A stretch of 64,000 nt of DNA from an uncultured Bacteroidales bacterium (lineage in GTDB: Bacteria; Bacteroidota; Bacteroidia; Bacteroidales; Bacteroidaceae). Shown piece by piece: positions 24,933-33,456 of the stretch (position 1 is its first letter; each line of letters starts with the position of its first letter). The translations under genes and the position numbers were made by a program. The stretch is from assembly GCA_902799685.1 (NCBI GenBank), contig CADCBO010000003.1:124001-188000 (forward strand), given 5' to 3'. The notes under the pieces were generated by a model, which had not been told where the DNA came from, did not search any database, and saw only the letters and a list, made by a program, of their open reading frames with translations.

Positions 24933-25925
24933 ATGCAAATGAGAAAACTTATGGTGGCCGCCATGATGCTTGCGGCAGTGAGTATGTCTGTGAATGCGGC
25001 CAAGAAGGATAAGAAAGAGGCTTCAGAGCCCGTTCTTGGCATCAAATCAGGTGTTATAACAATGGCCAACAACATGGGTAGCTTTACAGGCGGTGCCGGC
25101 GGATTCGGCGGTGGCGCAGGTATGGGCATGGGTGGCTTTGGCGGCGGTGCTGGTATGGGCATGGGCGGCGGCCAGGGTATGGGCCAGCGTCCCCAGGGCC
25201 AGGGCGGTCAGCGTGGCCAGGGTGGTCAGCGCAGTGAGCGTCAGATGAACTTTGACCCCAGCCAGATGGTTACCAAGATCTATTTTGATGATTACGGAAA
25301 GAAGACTGTTACCGTTACCGATCGCGGTGAGGCCGGTAAGTCTCGTTCACTTGTTATAGGTGAGGACAACTACACCATCAACGACGCTGAGAAGTCTGCT
25401 ACCAAGATGCCGTCATTTGGCGGACGTCGTGGCGGTCAGGGCGGCGGAGGCGGCCGTGGCATGGGTATGGGCATGGGAATGGGCATGGGTGCCCAGACAA
25501 CTCCTATGTTCGATTGGGAGAACCTGGATGCCAAGACCATAAAGAAGAACAAGATCAAGGAGCTTGGTGAGGAGGAAGTTGCAGGCGTAATGTGCAAGAA
25601 ATATTCCATTACCACCAGCAATCAGGGCTATTCAACCGAGCAGACCCTGTGGATATACAAGAACCTGACAATGAAGAGTGAGACCGTTTCTGACTGGGGC
25701 ACAATGGGCCAGACAGTTGAGAAGCTTGAGGAGACCGATGTTGACCAGAGCCTGTTTGAGCTCCCCAAAGACTACAAAGTTGAGGAGATGCAGATGAACT
25801 TCGGCGGTGGCGGTATGGGCGGCTTCGGCGGCGGTGACTTCGGTGGCGGTGCCGGTGGATTCGGCGGCGGCATGGGAGGCGGCGGCTTCGGCGGCGGTAT
25901 GGGCGGCTTTGGCGGCGGCTTCTGA
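24933..25925 (+). CDS. exported DUF4412/GLPGLI-like protein with three Gly/Met-rich segments
   Basis: A 330-residue exported protein with signal MRKLMVAAMMLAAVSMSVNA (ATG 24933 or 24939). Fold-like elements are GIKSGVITM, IYFDDYGKKTVTVT, then GEEEVAGVMCKKYSI, TLWIYKNLTM and the terminal SLFELPKDYKVEEM, a pattern I associate with DUF4412 or GLPGLI-type proteins. These are interrupted by low-complexity blocks at residues 49-98 (GGFGGGAGMGMGG type, then QGQGGQRGQGG), about 155-189 (GGRGMGMGMG) and 290-330 (GGMGGFGGG). Without the blocks only about 200 residues of fold remain. Probably follows the DUF3108-like gene in one transcript. Metal binding by Met-rich parts is speculation. Confidence 0.75.
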   Translation: MQMRKLMVAAMMLAAVSMSVNAAKKDKKEASEPVLGIKSGVITMANNMGSFTGGAGGFGGGAGMGMGGFGGGAGMGMGGGQGMGQRPQGQGGQRGQGGQRSERQMNFDPSQMVTKIYFDDYGKKTVTVTDRGEAGKSRSLVIGEDNYTINDAEKSATKMPSFGGRRGGQGGGGGRGMGMGMGMGMGAQTTPMFDWENLDAKTIKKNKIKELGEEEVAGVMCKKYSITTSNQGYSTEQTLWIYKNLTMKSETVSDWGTMGQTVEKLEETDVDQSLFELPKDYKVEEMQMNFGGGGMGGFGGGDFGGGAGGFGGGMGGGGFGGGMGGFGGGF

Positions 25926-25928
25926 TTT

Positions 25929-26056
25929 GAATTGAGAATTGAGAGTTGAGAATTATAGAAAAGGTTCGGAAAAATTCCGAACCTTTTCTAATGTCGCGGG
26001 TTATTACGCAGGTGCTTGTTAATTCTCAACTCTCAATTCTCAATTCTCAATTCTCA
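25929..26056. repeat. AT-rich inverted-repeat element with terminator core
   Basis: A perfect 27-base inverted repeat (25929-25955 and 26020-26046) is made of heptamer-like words AATTGAG and continues on the right as two further AATTCTC units to 26056. It encloses a 15-base perfect stem at 25956-25990. The stop codon of the DUF4249 gene (26040-26042) lies in the right arm, so its last residues RIEN are encoded by repeat sequence. Confidence 0.85.
25956..25990. terminator. bidirectional intrinsic terminator between convergent genes
   Basis: TAGAAAAGGTTCGGA pairs perfectly with TCCGAACCTTTTCTA around a five-base loop. It lies between the stops at 25925 (plus) and 26040 (minus). Confidence 0.88.
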
Positions 26057-26870
26057 CCGCGTAGCTACTTGTGCCGTATCCGAACCAATAGCCTAATCCG
26101 CCCTGGATGTTGCCTTGCAGGTTGCTGGAGTAGGGAATCAGGGCCACGTGGCTGAACATGTTGTTTTCCTCAAACTTACTCCAGAAATTGTATGCGTTGA
26201 TATCTATTGATGCCAGTTTGAAATGCACGCTGTCACCCTGGGTATAGTAGTATTCATTCTCTATGATAGGATTGGTGCTGCCACGGTTAACGGCCATCAT
26301 CTGATCGTTCTTAAGCTGACTGTCAAAGGTGCCGATGTATGATGCGTTGTATGTTGAGTCTTTGCCCGATGCCATGCTGAAGAACTTGTAATAACGTACC
26401 TCAGGTACCGGTACTATATGTGCCTTGAGTATGTACAGCGTGTCTATGCCAGGATGGGGTTCCACTGTTGTGGAGTCTATGCTTCCGGGCGGCAGAATGG
26501 AAGTGACTGCCTCTGCGTGCATGCCTTTCCAATCTACCTGAAGTTGGTATGTTCCTCCTATCTCTCCTTTAAGCTGGTTTGTGGTATAGCACATCTTGAG
26601 CAGATACTCATCACTCAGGGTAGGTGTTAGACGGTATTTCTGCCCGTTATGGGTTACGGTTACCGTTGCGTTGAGCGCCACATGGCCAAGCAGGTCGGAT
26701 ATGTTTTTCTCATCCAGGGTTGCTGAGACAGATGATGTCACGAACACCACCGGGGCTGCATCATTCTCAATCCAGCCTTCAATTACAAGCATCTCGGGGC
26801 TTTCAGGCAGTTGCGGCTGGCAGGAGACGGCTGCAATGAGCATCATGAGTATGTAAGCGTATCTTTTCAT
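26040..26870 (-). CDS. DUF4249 lipoprotein
   Basis: A 276-residue lipoprotein (MKRYAYILMMLIAAVSCQPQ). The family pattern is visible: PEMLVIEGWIENDAAPVVFVTSS near the start, ALNATVTVTHNGQKYRL, the middle GGTYQLQVDWKGMHAEAVTSILPP, and a C-terminal region. DUF4249 proteins are usually encoded next to a TonB-dependent receptor, as here (one base between genes), and probably sit on the outer membrane as its partner. The last four residues and the stop lie within an AT-rich repeat, so the natural C-terminus may have been replaced. Confidence 0.85.
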   Translation of the reverse strand: MKRYAYILMMLIAAVSCQPQLPESPEMLVIEGWIENDAAPVVFVTSSVSATLDEKNISDLLGHVALNATVTVTHNGQKYRLTPTLSDEYLLKMCYTTNQLKGEIGGTYQLQVDWKGMHAEAVTSILPPGSIDSTTVEPHPGIDTLYILKAHIVPVPEVRYYKFFSMASGKDSTYNASYIGTFDSQLKNDQMMAVNRGSTNPIIENEYYYTQGDSVHFKLASIDINAYNFWSKFEENNMFSHVALIPYSSNLQGNIQGGLGYWFGYGTSSYAVRIEN

Positions 26871-26871
26871 A

Positions 26872-28890
26872 TCAGAAACGGCATGAATAGCTTATGGATG
26901 GTATGACAGGTATTATGAGCTTGGCCAGCTTGTAGCGGATGGTCAGTTCATCCTCATCGGCATTGATATAGCCCATGGTGTAGTTCTTGTGCGCTGTGGC
27001 GTTGAAGACTGAAAGGTTTATGCTGTGGTCCAGACGGCCACGGCGCGGCAGGTTATAGGTAGCTGACAGGTCCAGTCGTATGTATGGCGGGAGCTGGGCG
27101 GAGTTGTACCGGTCATAGTAGATGAGCAAGGTATTGGACAGCAGATAGAGGTTCTTGGCGGGGGTATATGGACTGCCTGTTGCCATAATCAGGCTGCCTC
27201 CCAGATCAAAACGGCCTACCTTATATGACATGACGGCGTTGAACTCATGTCGGCGTTCATGCGATGAATGGAACAGCTCCGGGAACAGTTCTCCGTCACC
27301 TTCACGCAGAGACTGTCCGTATGAATAGCTGAACCAGCCTGTTACGGAACCGGCCTGTTTGGCCAGCATCATGTTGAGGCCGTAGTTATAACCGGAGCAG
27401 ATGAGCAGGTTATCCTCAAGACGATAGGGACGAGTAAGAAGGTCAAAGATGAACCCTATGTATTCGGCCTGGTTGTGGAGACGCTTTCCGTAAGCCTGGA
27501 CCGACAGTGCATATTTGGAATCGAAGAACTCAAGGTCATAAGAGATGGTGGCGTAATAGGCTTGCTGCGGCTTGAAATAACGTCCTGCTGCCACCCAGAA
27601 CTCTATAGGAAGCCCTACGTTAGTCATGCCGGTCTGAGTGAGGTACTGGTGCTTGATGCCTGATTCCAACGTTATGGATCCCTTGCGGAACATGTTGTAT
27701 TCAACGGTAAGGGCGGGATCTGCATTGAGACAGTCATAATTCCGTGCCTCTTCATATGCCGACAGGAGCAGGTGTGGAGTAATTCCCAGACTGTGTCCTG
27801 CCTTGAAAAGACGGCTCACATATAGATTGCCCAGAAGTGCCAGCTGTGTAGGCTGTGATGCGGTGCCTGTCTGGTTGGAAGGCACTACGGGATCTTGCGG
27901 AAGTATATCGTACAGGTTGGCTTCGGCTTCAAGGCTTATGGCATAGGGTAGTCTGAGGGTGCTCTTTACTCCGATGTTGGTGATGTGTGCAGGCATGTAC
28001 CCGTAGAATATGCTGTTGTCAACGTGACCTTCCAACTGATAGTTTGTCATGAACAGTGAGGTAGTGGAACTGACCCTGCTGCCGTGGTGCCTCCATCGGA
28101 GTGATGCAAGGGAGTTACCCCAGGTACAGTCCATCTGGATCTTGGTATCGCCGAATATGCTTTCGCCTCGGTCATGGCTCCATAGAACGTTCAGGTCTAT
28201 TGTGTTGCGCTCATTTATCCTGTGCAGAAGAGTGAGATTGGCATCGGTAAAACCGTAGCGGAAGGGACTGCCATCAAACTCCAGTAATGATCCGTATATG
28301 GTGTTGATGAAGGAGCGGCGTATGGACAATGTGAGTGCAGTTTTGCCTGAAAGCGGTGTACAGAGGGTTGCCTGGCCTGAAATGAGTCCCAGGGTTGCCG
28401 TGCCCGAGGTGCGCTGGGGGATGGTGTCGGCATGGTCAAGTGAAAGCCGGGCTCCCAGAAACGCGGATCTGGTGGATGTGCTGAACTCGACTGTAGGCAG
28501 ATGGTCCTGGTTGAACAGTGAGAACAGCCCGGTAAAGTTTACCGATCCATATATAGGAACGTCCGATACCGTGAGAAGATTGTGAGATGACTCTCCTCCC
28601 TGTACGTGCAGGCCTCCGGACTGGTCGGAGTTGGTGCTCACTCCGGGCAGGGACTGGAGATATCGCATGGGATCGGTGTAGCCGAACATCTTGGGGTAGG
28701 TCTTCATGAGCTTGGTGTCAATGCGGATGCCGCTTGCCATGGTGCCGCTTAAGGCCGACACATTACGGTGCTCAGTAAGGGTTACCTCATCAAGATATAT
28801 ACGAATGGAATCTTCCTGCGATGCGCATGGCAGGGCAGGAAGAGACAGTATGGCTGTCAGCAACAGTATTTGCAGCCTTGTTTGAATCAC
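26872..28890 (-). CDS. TonB-dependent outer-membrane receptor
   Basis: A 672-residue outer-membrane receptor with signal LQILLLTAILSLPALPCAS. The plug is seen from residue 30: DEVTLTEHRN, then PMRYLQSLPGVSTNSDQSGGLHVQGGESSHNLL read as PGVSTNSDQSGG and LHVQGGESS, and VSDVPIYGSVNFTGLFS. The barrel ends with the aromatic PSISYSCRF. It lacks the N-terminal carboxypeptidase-like domain common in SusC. The GTG start overlaps the TGA of the upstream peptidase gene (GTGA), so translation is coupled, and the DUF4249 gene follows directly. The ligand could be a peptide given the peptidase neighbour; this is inference. Confidence 0.88.
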   Translation of the reverse strand: MIQTRLQILLLTAILSLPALPCASQEDSIRIYLDEVTLTEHRNVSALSGTMASGIRIDTKLMKTYPKMFGYTDPMRYLQSLPGVSTNSDQSGGLHVQGGESSHNLLTVSDVPIYGSVNFTGLFSLFNQDHLPTVEFSTSTRSAFLGARLSLDHADTIPQRTSGTATLGLISGQATLCTPLSGKTALTLSIRRSFINTIYGSLLEFDGSPFRYGFTDANLTLLHRINERNTIDLNVLWSHDRGESIFGDTKIQMDCTWGNSLASLRWRHHGSRVSSTTSLFMTNYQLEGHVDNSIFYGYMPAHITNIGVKSTLRLPYAISLEAEANLYDILPQDPVVPSNQTGTASQPTQLALLGNLYVSRLFKAGHSLGITPHLLLSAYEEARNYDCLNADPALTVEYNMFRKGSITLESGIKHQYLTQTGMTNVGLPIEFWVAAGRYFKPQQAYYATISYDLEFFDSKYALSVQAYGKRLHNQAEYIGFIFDLLTRPYRLEDNLLICSGYNYGLNMMLAKQAGSVTGWFSYSYGQSLREGDGELFPELFHSSHERRHEFNAVMSYKVGRFDLGGSLIMATGSPYTPAKNLYLLSNTLLIYYDRYNSAQLPPYIRLDLSATYNLPRRGRLDHSINLSVFNATAHKNYTMGYINADEDELTIRYKLAKLIIPVIPSISYSCRF

Positions 28891-30974
28891 TTGATTATTT
28901 CAAGCTGGCGGAGCAGTGCGGCGGGTTCAGGATCATGGCCGCGGAATTCACGGTATAACTGGGCCGCATCCACGCTGCCGCCCTGCTCAAGCAGGTGACG
29001 GAACTTGCCGGCGGTCTCCTTATCGAAAATGCCCTTCTCCTCAAATAGTGAATAGCCGTCGGCTGCAAGCACCTCGGCCCACTTGTAGCTGTAATAGCCT
29101 GCAGCGTAGCCGCCGCTGAATATGTGGCTGAATGAGGTGGAGATTATGCACTCCGGTACGGTTGGCAGGACATCGGTCGATTTGAGGGCGTCTTTCTCAA
29201 ACTTTATCACCTCACCTTCTATGGGGGCGGTTAGGGTGTGATAGTTCATGTCCAGGATGCCGAACTGGAGCTGGCGCATGTGGTAGTAGGCGCTCAGGTA
29301 GTTCTTGGAGGCCTTGATCTTGGCTATGAGCTCATCGGGCAGGGGCTGTCCTGTCTTGTAATGTTTTGCGAATGTGTTAAGGTACTCTTTCTCATATGCC
29401 CAGTTCTCCATTATCTGGCTGGGAAGCTCCACAAAGTCATGATCTACGCTGGTTCCTGTCATGGAGGGGTAGCGGCCCTTGGCCATGATGCCGTGAAGGG
29501 AATGGCCGAACTCATGAAGCATGGTGGTGAACTCATCATGTGTTATAAGGCTCGGGGTATCGGCAGTGGGTTTCGTGAAGTTGGTAACCAGACTTATGAA
29601 CGGACGCTCCTCAACGCCGTCCTGAATCTTAAGGTCACGGAATGAGGTCATCCATGCACCGCTGCGCTTGGTGGCGCGGGGAAAGAAATCGGCATAGAAC
29701 AAGGCCAGGAATGAGCCGTCGGCATCACGTACCTCATATACCTTTACGTCGGGATGATAAACCGGCACGTCGGCGGGCTTGAAGGTTATTCCGTACAGAC
29801 GGCCTGCCAGGCTGAATATGGCGTCAATGCAGTCCTCAAGACGGAAATAGGGTTTCAGCTCCTCGTCTGTCACGTTGTACTTGGCCACGCGCTGTTTCTC
29901 AGCATAATAGCTGAAGTCCCATGGACGTATCTGGTCTCCGGTAAATCCTATGCTCTTGGCGAAACTGTTAAGCTCGGCAACCTCCTCGCGGGCCTTGGGC
30001 AGGGCGGGGGCACGGAGCTCCTCTATGAACTTCCAGACTGCGTCACCGTTCTTGACCATGCGCAGTTCGGTCTTGTAGTCGGCATAGTCCTTGTAACCTA
30101 GCAGTGAAGCCTGCCTGTAGCGCAGGTCAACTATCTGTCGTATGGTCTCGGTGTTGTCCCAGTCATCGCCGAATGCGCGGCGGTTATAGGCACGGTAAAT
30201 CTTTTCACGCAGGTCACGGCGGTCGCTGAATTTGATGAATCCGCCGTAGCTGGGGGCAGACAGGTCAAACAGCCAGCCTTCAACGCCTTTATCCTTGGCA
30301 GCCTGGGCGGCCATGTCCCTAATGTAGCCGGGCAGCCCAGCCAGGTCTTTCTCATCGGTCAGCACCATCTGGAAGTTGTTGGTAGATGAGAGCTGGTTCT
30401 TCTGGAACTGGAGGGTGAGCAGTGAGAGTTTCTCGCTTATCTCACTGTATGTCTTCTTGTCCTCAGGGCTCAGGTTGGCACCGCTGCGCTCGAATGACTT
30501 GTAGGTGTCTTCAAGCAGTTTCTTCTGATCGGGGTCAAGCTTAAGGCTCTCCCGTTGGTCATATACGGTCTTGATGCGCTTGAACAGGCCCTCGTTCAGA
30601 CTGATATACATAGAGTAGTCAGTTGACATGGGAGCCACTTTCTCTGCTATCTCCTGCAGTTCTTCGGTAGCATCGGCTTCCAGGATATTATAGAAGATAC
30701 TTCCTATCTTGTTTACCCGGCTTCCGGCAAATTCCAGGGCCTCGATGGTGTTGCTGAACGTGGGTGCATCGGGGTTGGCTACTATGGCGTCAATCTCCTG
30801 CTTGCCCTCCTTGAAAGCCTGCTCAAAAGCCGGCAGATAGTGCTCAGGCTGTATCTTGTCAAACTGGGGCGCACCGTACGGAAGCGGTGAATCTGTGAGT
30901 AACGGGTTGTTCTGCATGTTGCAAGCGGTAAATAGTGTAATGCCTATTATGCACAAAAGGTTTTTTCTTATCAT
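28887..30974 (-). CDS. M3-family oligopeptidase / peptidyl-dipeptidase lipoprotein
   Basis: A 695-residue zinc peptidase of the M3 family (Dcp/oligopeptidase A group). The signal MIRKNLLCIIGITLFTACN marks a lipoprotein, so it acts outside the inner membrane, unlike cytosolic Dcp of E. coli. The zinc site is HEFGHSLHG with the downstream Glu in DFVELPSQIMENW. FSYYAEKQRVAKYNV and the C-terminal FSHIFSGGYAAGYYSYKWAEVL are family blocks. Length is typical. It heads an operon with a TonB receptor and DUF4249. A possible -7 box, TAACTTCG, is on the minus strand at 31003-30996. Confidence 0.93.
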   Translation of the reverse strand: MIRKNLLCIIGITLFTACNMQNNPLLTDSPLPYGAPQFDKIQPEHYLPAFEQAFKEGKQEIDAIVANPDAPTFSNTIEALEFAGSRVNKIGSIFYNILEADATEELQEIAEKVAPMSTDYSMYISLNEGLFKRIKTVYDQRESLKLDPDQKKLLEDTYKSFERSGANLSPEDKKTYSEISEKLSLLTLQFQKNQLSSTNNFQMVLTDEKDLAGLPGYIRDMAAQAAKDKGVEGWLFDLSAPSYGGFIKFSDRRDLREKIYRAYNRRAFGDDWDNTETIRQIVDLRYRQASLLGYKDYADYKTELRMVKNGDAVWKFIEELRAPALPKAREEVAELNSFAKSIGFTGDQIRPWDFSYYAEKQRVAKYNVTDEELKPYFRLEDCIDAIFSLAGRLYGITFKPADVPVYHPDVKVYEVRDADGSFLALFYADFFPRATKRSGAWMTSFRDLKIQDGVEERPFISLVTNFTKPTADTPSLITHDEFTTMLHEFGHSLHGIMAKGRYPSMTGTSVDHDFVELPSQIMENWAYEKEYLNTFAKHYKTGQPLPDELIAKIKASKNYLSAYYHMRQLQFGILDMNYHTLTAPIEGEVIKFEKDALKSTDVLPTVPECIISTSFSHIFSGGYAAGYYSYKWAEVLAADGYSLFEEKGIFDKETAGKFRHLLEQGGSVDAAQLYREFRGHDPEPAALLRQLEIIK

Positions 30975-31040
30975 ATTTTTATTGTTTATTGGGTGCGAAG
31001 TTACAAAATAATGTTACCTTTACCGAAATTAACCTTGATT

Positions 31041-32156
31041 ATGTTCAGAAGGTCTTTCATAATTGCCTGTATTTTACTGTGTACAATATCTGTCAGTGCA
31101 CAGGTAACAGATTATCGCGCTACATATTATGTGGACGGAGCGGAAAAGAAGGATCAGTTCCGCTCGCATACGTCGTTGGAATCGGTTGAGCAGGGTGGAA
31201 GCGTGGTGTATGCCACCAACGGTGTGGACCTGATACTTACCAAGATGCGTCTTAACAAGACATCGGGTTCCATCTCTGATCCAGACCGCAGGGAGACAGG
31301 CCGGAATTCCGTGATCCTGGCTGACGGCGGCAGCAAGGTGCTGCTGGAATTATGCGATGTGGTATCACATATAGCACAGGCCGACGGTATCACCGCTAAA
31401 GGCAGGGACACCAAGGTTACGGTTCGGGAAGGCAGCATCGGCATCAACAGGACAGGTGGTGCGGCTGTGAATGTGGTGTCAGGCGGTGCTGTTGAATTGA
31501 ATGAAACGAATGTTACCACCAATGCATGGGCATTATGCAATGTTGACGGAGGTTCTGTCACTTTCAATGAATGTATCCTTAAAGAAGGAGGTGTGTGCGG
31601 ATTCCTGCTGTACGGAGCCAAAAGCAATGACGGGCAGGGTGCACTGGAACTCAAAAAAAATATGCTGACTATCTCAGACGGTCCTATGTTCATGGTTACC
31701 AACACAAATGCATCGATAACCATGACGGGAAACAAAATAAACGGCATGACAGATGAACTGATGTCCGTAAGGGCCGATTACTGGGGACAGAAAGGAGCAA
31801 ACGGCGGCAAAGCATCACTTACTCTTAGGAAACAGACAATTTCAGGAGACATTAAAGTTGACAGCATAAGTTCACTGGAACTGAAACTGCAGAAGGGTGC
31901 CAAGTTTAACGGACGCATTAACCAGACGGAGAACCGTTGCGCACAGGTTCGCGTAAAGATTGAGTCCGGTGCTGTTTGGACCGTAAAAGGGGAGTCTTAT
32001 CTGACATCGATAGAGTTCACCCAACCGGTTAAGAAGGGCCTCAAACAACTTAAGGGTAAACATGTGATTTACTATGATCCCGATGATGCCGCCAATGCCC
32101 CGCTGGGCGGCAGGGAGTACAAGACAGGCGGCGGGAAACTTTGTCCGTTAAGATGA
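31041..32156 (+). CDS. exported right-handed beta-helix-like protein, function unknown
   Basis: Starting at ATG 31041 gives 371 residues with signal MFRRSFIIACILLCTISVSA; an upstream GTG at 30993 lies before a candidate -7 box (TACCTTTA, 31015-31022) and is rejected. The body is made of short repeating strand units (GGSVVYATNGVDLILTKMRL, GSKVLLELCDVVSHI, GGAVELNETNVTTN, GGSVTFNECILKEG), the look of a parallel beta-helix as in pectate-lyase-like or autotransporter-like proteins. I cannot see catalytic residues of pectate lyases. Its stop overlaps the start of a clostripain-like protease (ATGA), so the pair likely works together. Confidence 0.65.
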   Translation: MFRRSFIIACILLCTISVSAQVTDYRATYYVDGAEKKDQFRSHTSLESVEQGGSVVYATNGVDLILTKMRLNKTSGSISDPDRRETGRNSVILADGGSKVLLELCDVVSHIAQADGITAKGRDTKVTVREGSIGINRTGGAAVNVVSGGAVELNETNVTTNAWALCNVDGGSVTFNECILKEGGVCGFLLYGAKSNDGQGALELKKNMLTISDGPMFMVTNTNASITMTGNKINGMTDELMSVRADYWGQKGANGGKASLTLRKQTISGDIKVDSISSLELKLQKGAKFNGRINQTENRCAQVRVKIESGAVWTVKGESYLTSIEFTQPVKKGLKQLKGKHVIYYDPDDAANAPLGGREYKTGGGKLCPLR

Positions 32157-33409
32157 GAGCTTTATCATCAGCAATAAAAAAATCAAGGAGTGTCATCTTT
32201 CTGTTGGCGCTCCTGATTCCTATATCCTGTTGCAGGAAAGAAGAGGATGATTCCATAAGTAGGACTGTCCTGGTTTATATAGCCGCAGACAATAGCCTTT
32301 CCAATAGCGCCAATCCGAATCTTTATTCCATGAGCAGTTCCATAAGGTCCGGCGTAGGTAACATGAACCTGCTTGCGTTTGTTGACAGACATGATTATAA
32401 ACCGGCGTTGCTTCATCTTCATGGTACGTCTATCGATACCGTAAAGACCTATCCGGAGCTGAACAGTGCCGATCCGGCTACCCTGAGGGAGGTAGTTGAA
32501 TATGTAAGGAACAACTATGATTCGGATTCATACGGCCTGGTAATGTGGTCACATGGAACCGGCTGGCTTCCAACCCGTCAGCTCCATTTTGTGGCACCTA
32601 ACCTGAATTATTCACCTTCACGTGACGGAAACGGGCATTATGCCTCTGTTATTGAGATGCAACGCTATCCGCTATCCATGCAGACCAAGTCTTTTGCATT
32701 GGAGAATGTAAAAGGCGGCAATCCGTCATATACATGCATGGAACTGGACGAGCTGGTTGATGCCTTACCGGAAGGAATGTTTGACTTCATTGTGTTTGAC
32801 GCATGCTATATGGGCAATGTGGAGGTGGCCTATGCGTTGAGAAAAAAGACGCGCTATATCGTTTCATCGGCATATGAGATTGTAAGCTATGGTTTTCCGT
32901 ATCATCTGGTGACCCGTGACCTGCTGGAGGGAAACCTTATGAAAGTATGCAGGGAGTTCCATTCATATTATAACGGTTTCTCTGACTGGCAGCAGATGGC
33001 CGGAATATCGCTGGTGAGGACTGAAGGGCTGGATAGCCTGGCATCCTGTTTCAGTAAGATCATTGCGGAAAGAAAAGATACCATTCCGTATATGGATATC
33101 AATGAAATTCAGGTGTTTGACAGATTCAGGAATCATGTGTTCTTTGATTTGCTGGATGTGGTGGATAAACTGGCTACAGACAAGGATTCATATGATGAGT
33201 TCAGGTACCAGCTGGACAGATGCGTATCGTTCAAGATTTCAACACCATATATCTTTCACGGAGATTATGAGGAGATCAAGGTGGACAAATACTGCGGGCT
33301 GAGCGTCTATGTTCCGTTAAGCAAATATGATAAGGGTATGAATCAGGGTGATACCTCGCTTAATGATGATTACAGAAAGACCGAGTGGAGCAGAGCTACC
33401 GGCTATTGA
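32153..33409 (+). CDS. clostripain-family (C11) cysteine protease lipoprotein
   Basis: A 418-residue lipoprotein protease. ATG at 32153 overlaps the upstream stop and gives MRALSSAIKKSRSVIFLL...PISCCRKEE with a lipobox; a TTG 12 bases earlier is less likely. C11 landmarks are TVLVYIAADNSLS near the N-terminus, the catalytic His in YGLVMWSHGTGW and the catalytic Cys in FDFIVFDACYMGNVEVAY. The family cleaves after Arg or Lys and is often self-processed. In gut Bacteroidales such enzymes act at the cell surface. Coupled to the beta-helix protein, which may be a substrate or scaffold. Confidence 0.9.
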   Translation: MRALSSAIKKSRSVIFLLALLIPISCCRKEEDDSISRTVLVYIAADNSLSNSANPNLYSMSSSIRSGVGNMNLLAFVDRHDYKPALLHLHGTSIDTVKTYPELNSADPATLREVVEYVRNNYDSDSYGLVMWSHGTGWLPTRQLHFVAPNLNYSPSRDGNGHYASVIEMQRYPLSMQTKSFALENVKGGNPSYTCMELDELVDALPEGMFDFIVFDACYMGNVEVAYALRKKTRYIVSSAYEIVSYGFPYHLVTRDLLEGNLMKVCREFHSYYNGFSDWQQMAGISLVRTEGLDSLASCFSKIIAERKDTIPYMDINEIQVFDRFRNHVFFDLLDVVDKLATDKDSYDEFRYQLDRCVSFKISTPYIFHGDYEEIKVDKYCGLSVYVPLSKYDKGMNQGDTSLNDDYRKTEWSRATGY

Positions 33410-33456
33410 GAATTATTACTAACTGAATATAAACAACTTAATTGTCCTGAATTAAA

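Noticed and set aside
26020..26056. Possible CRISPR-like tandem repeat (AATTCTC units)
   Set aside because: The units are 7 bases with no spacers; it is a simple repeat forming an inverted pair with 25929-25955.
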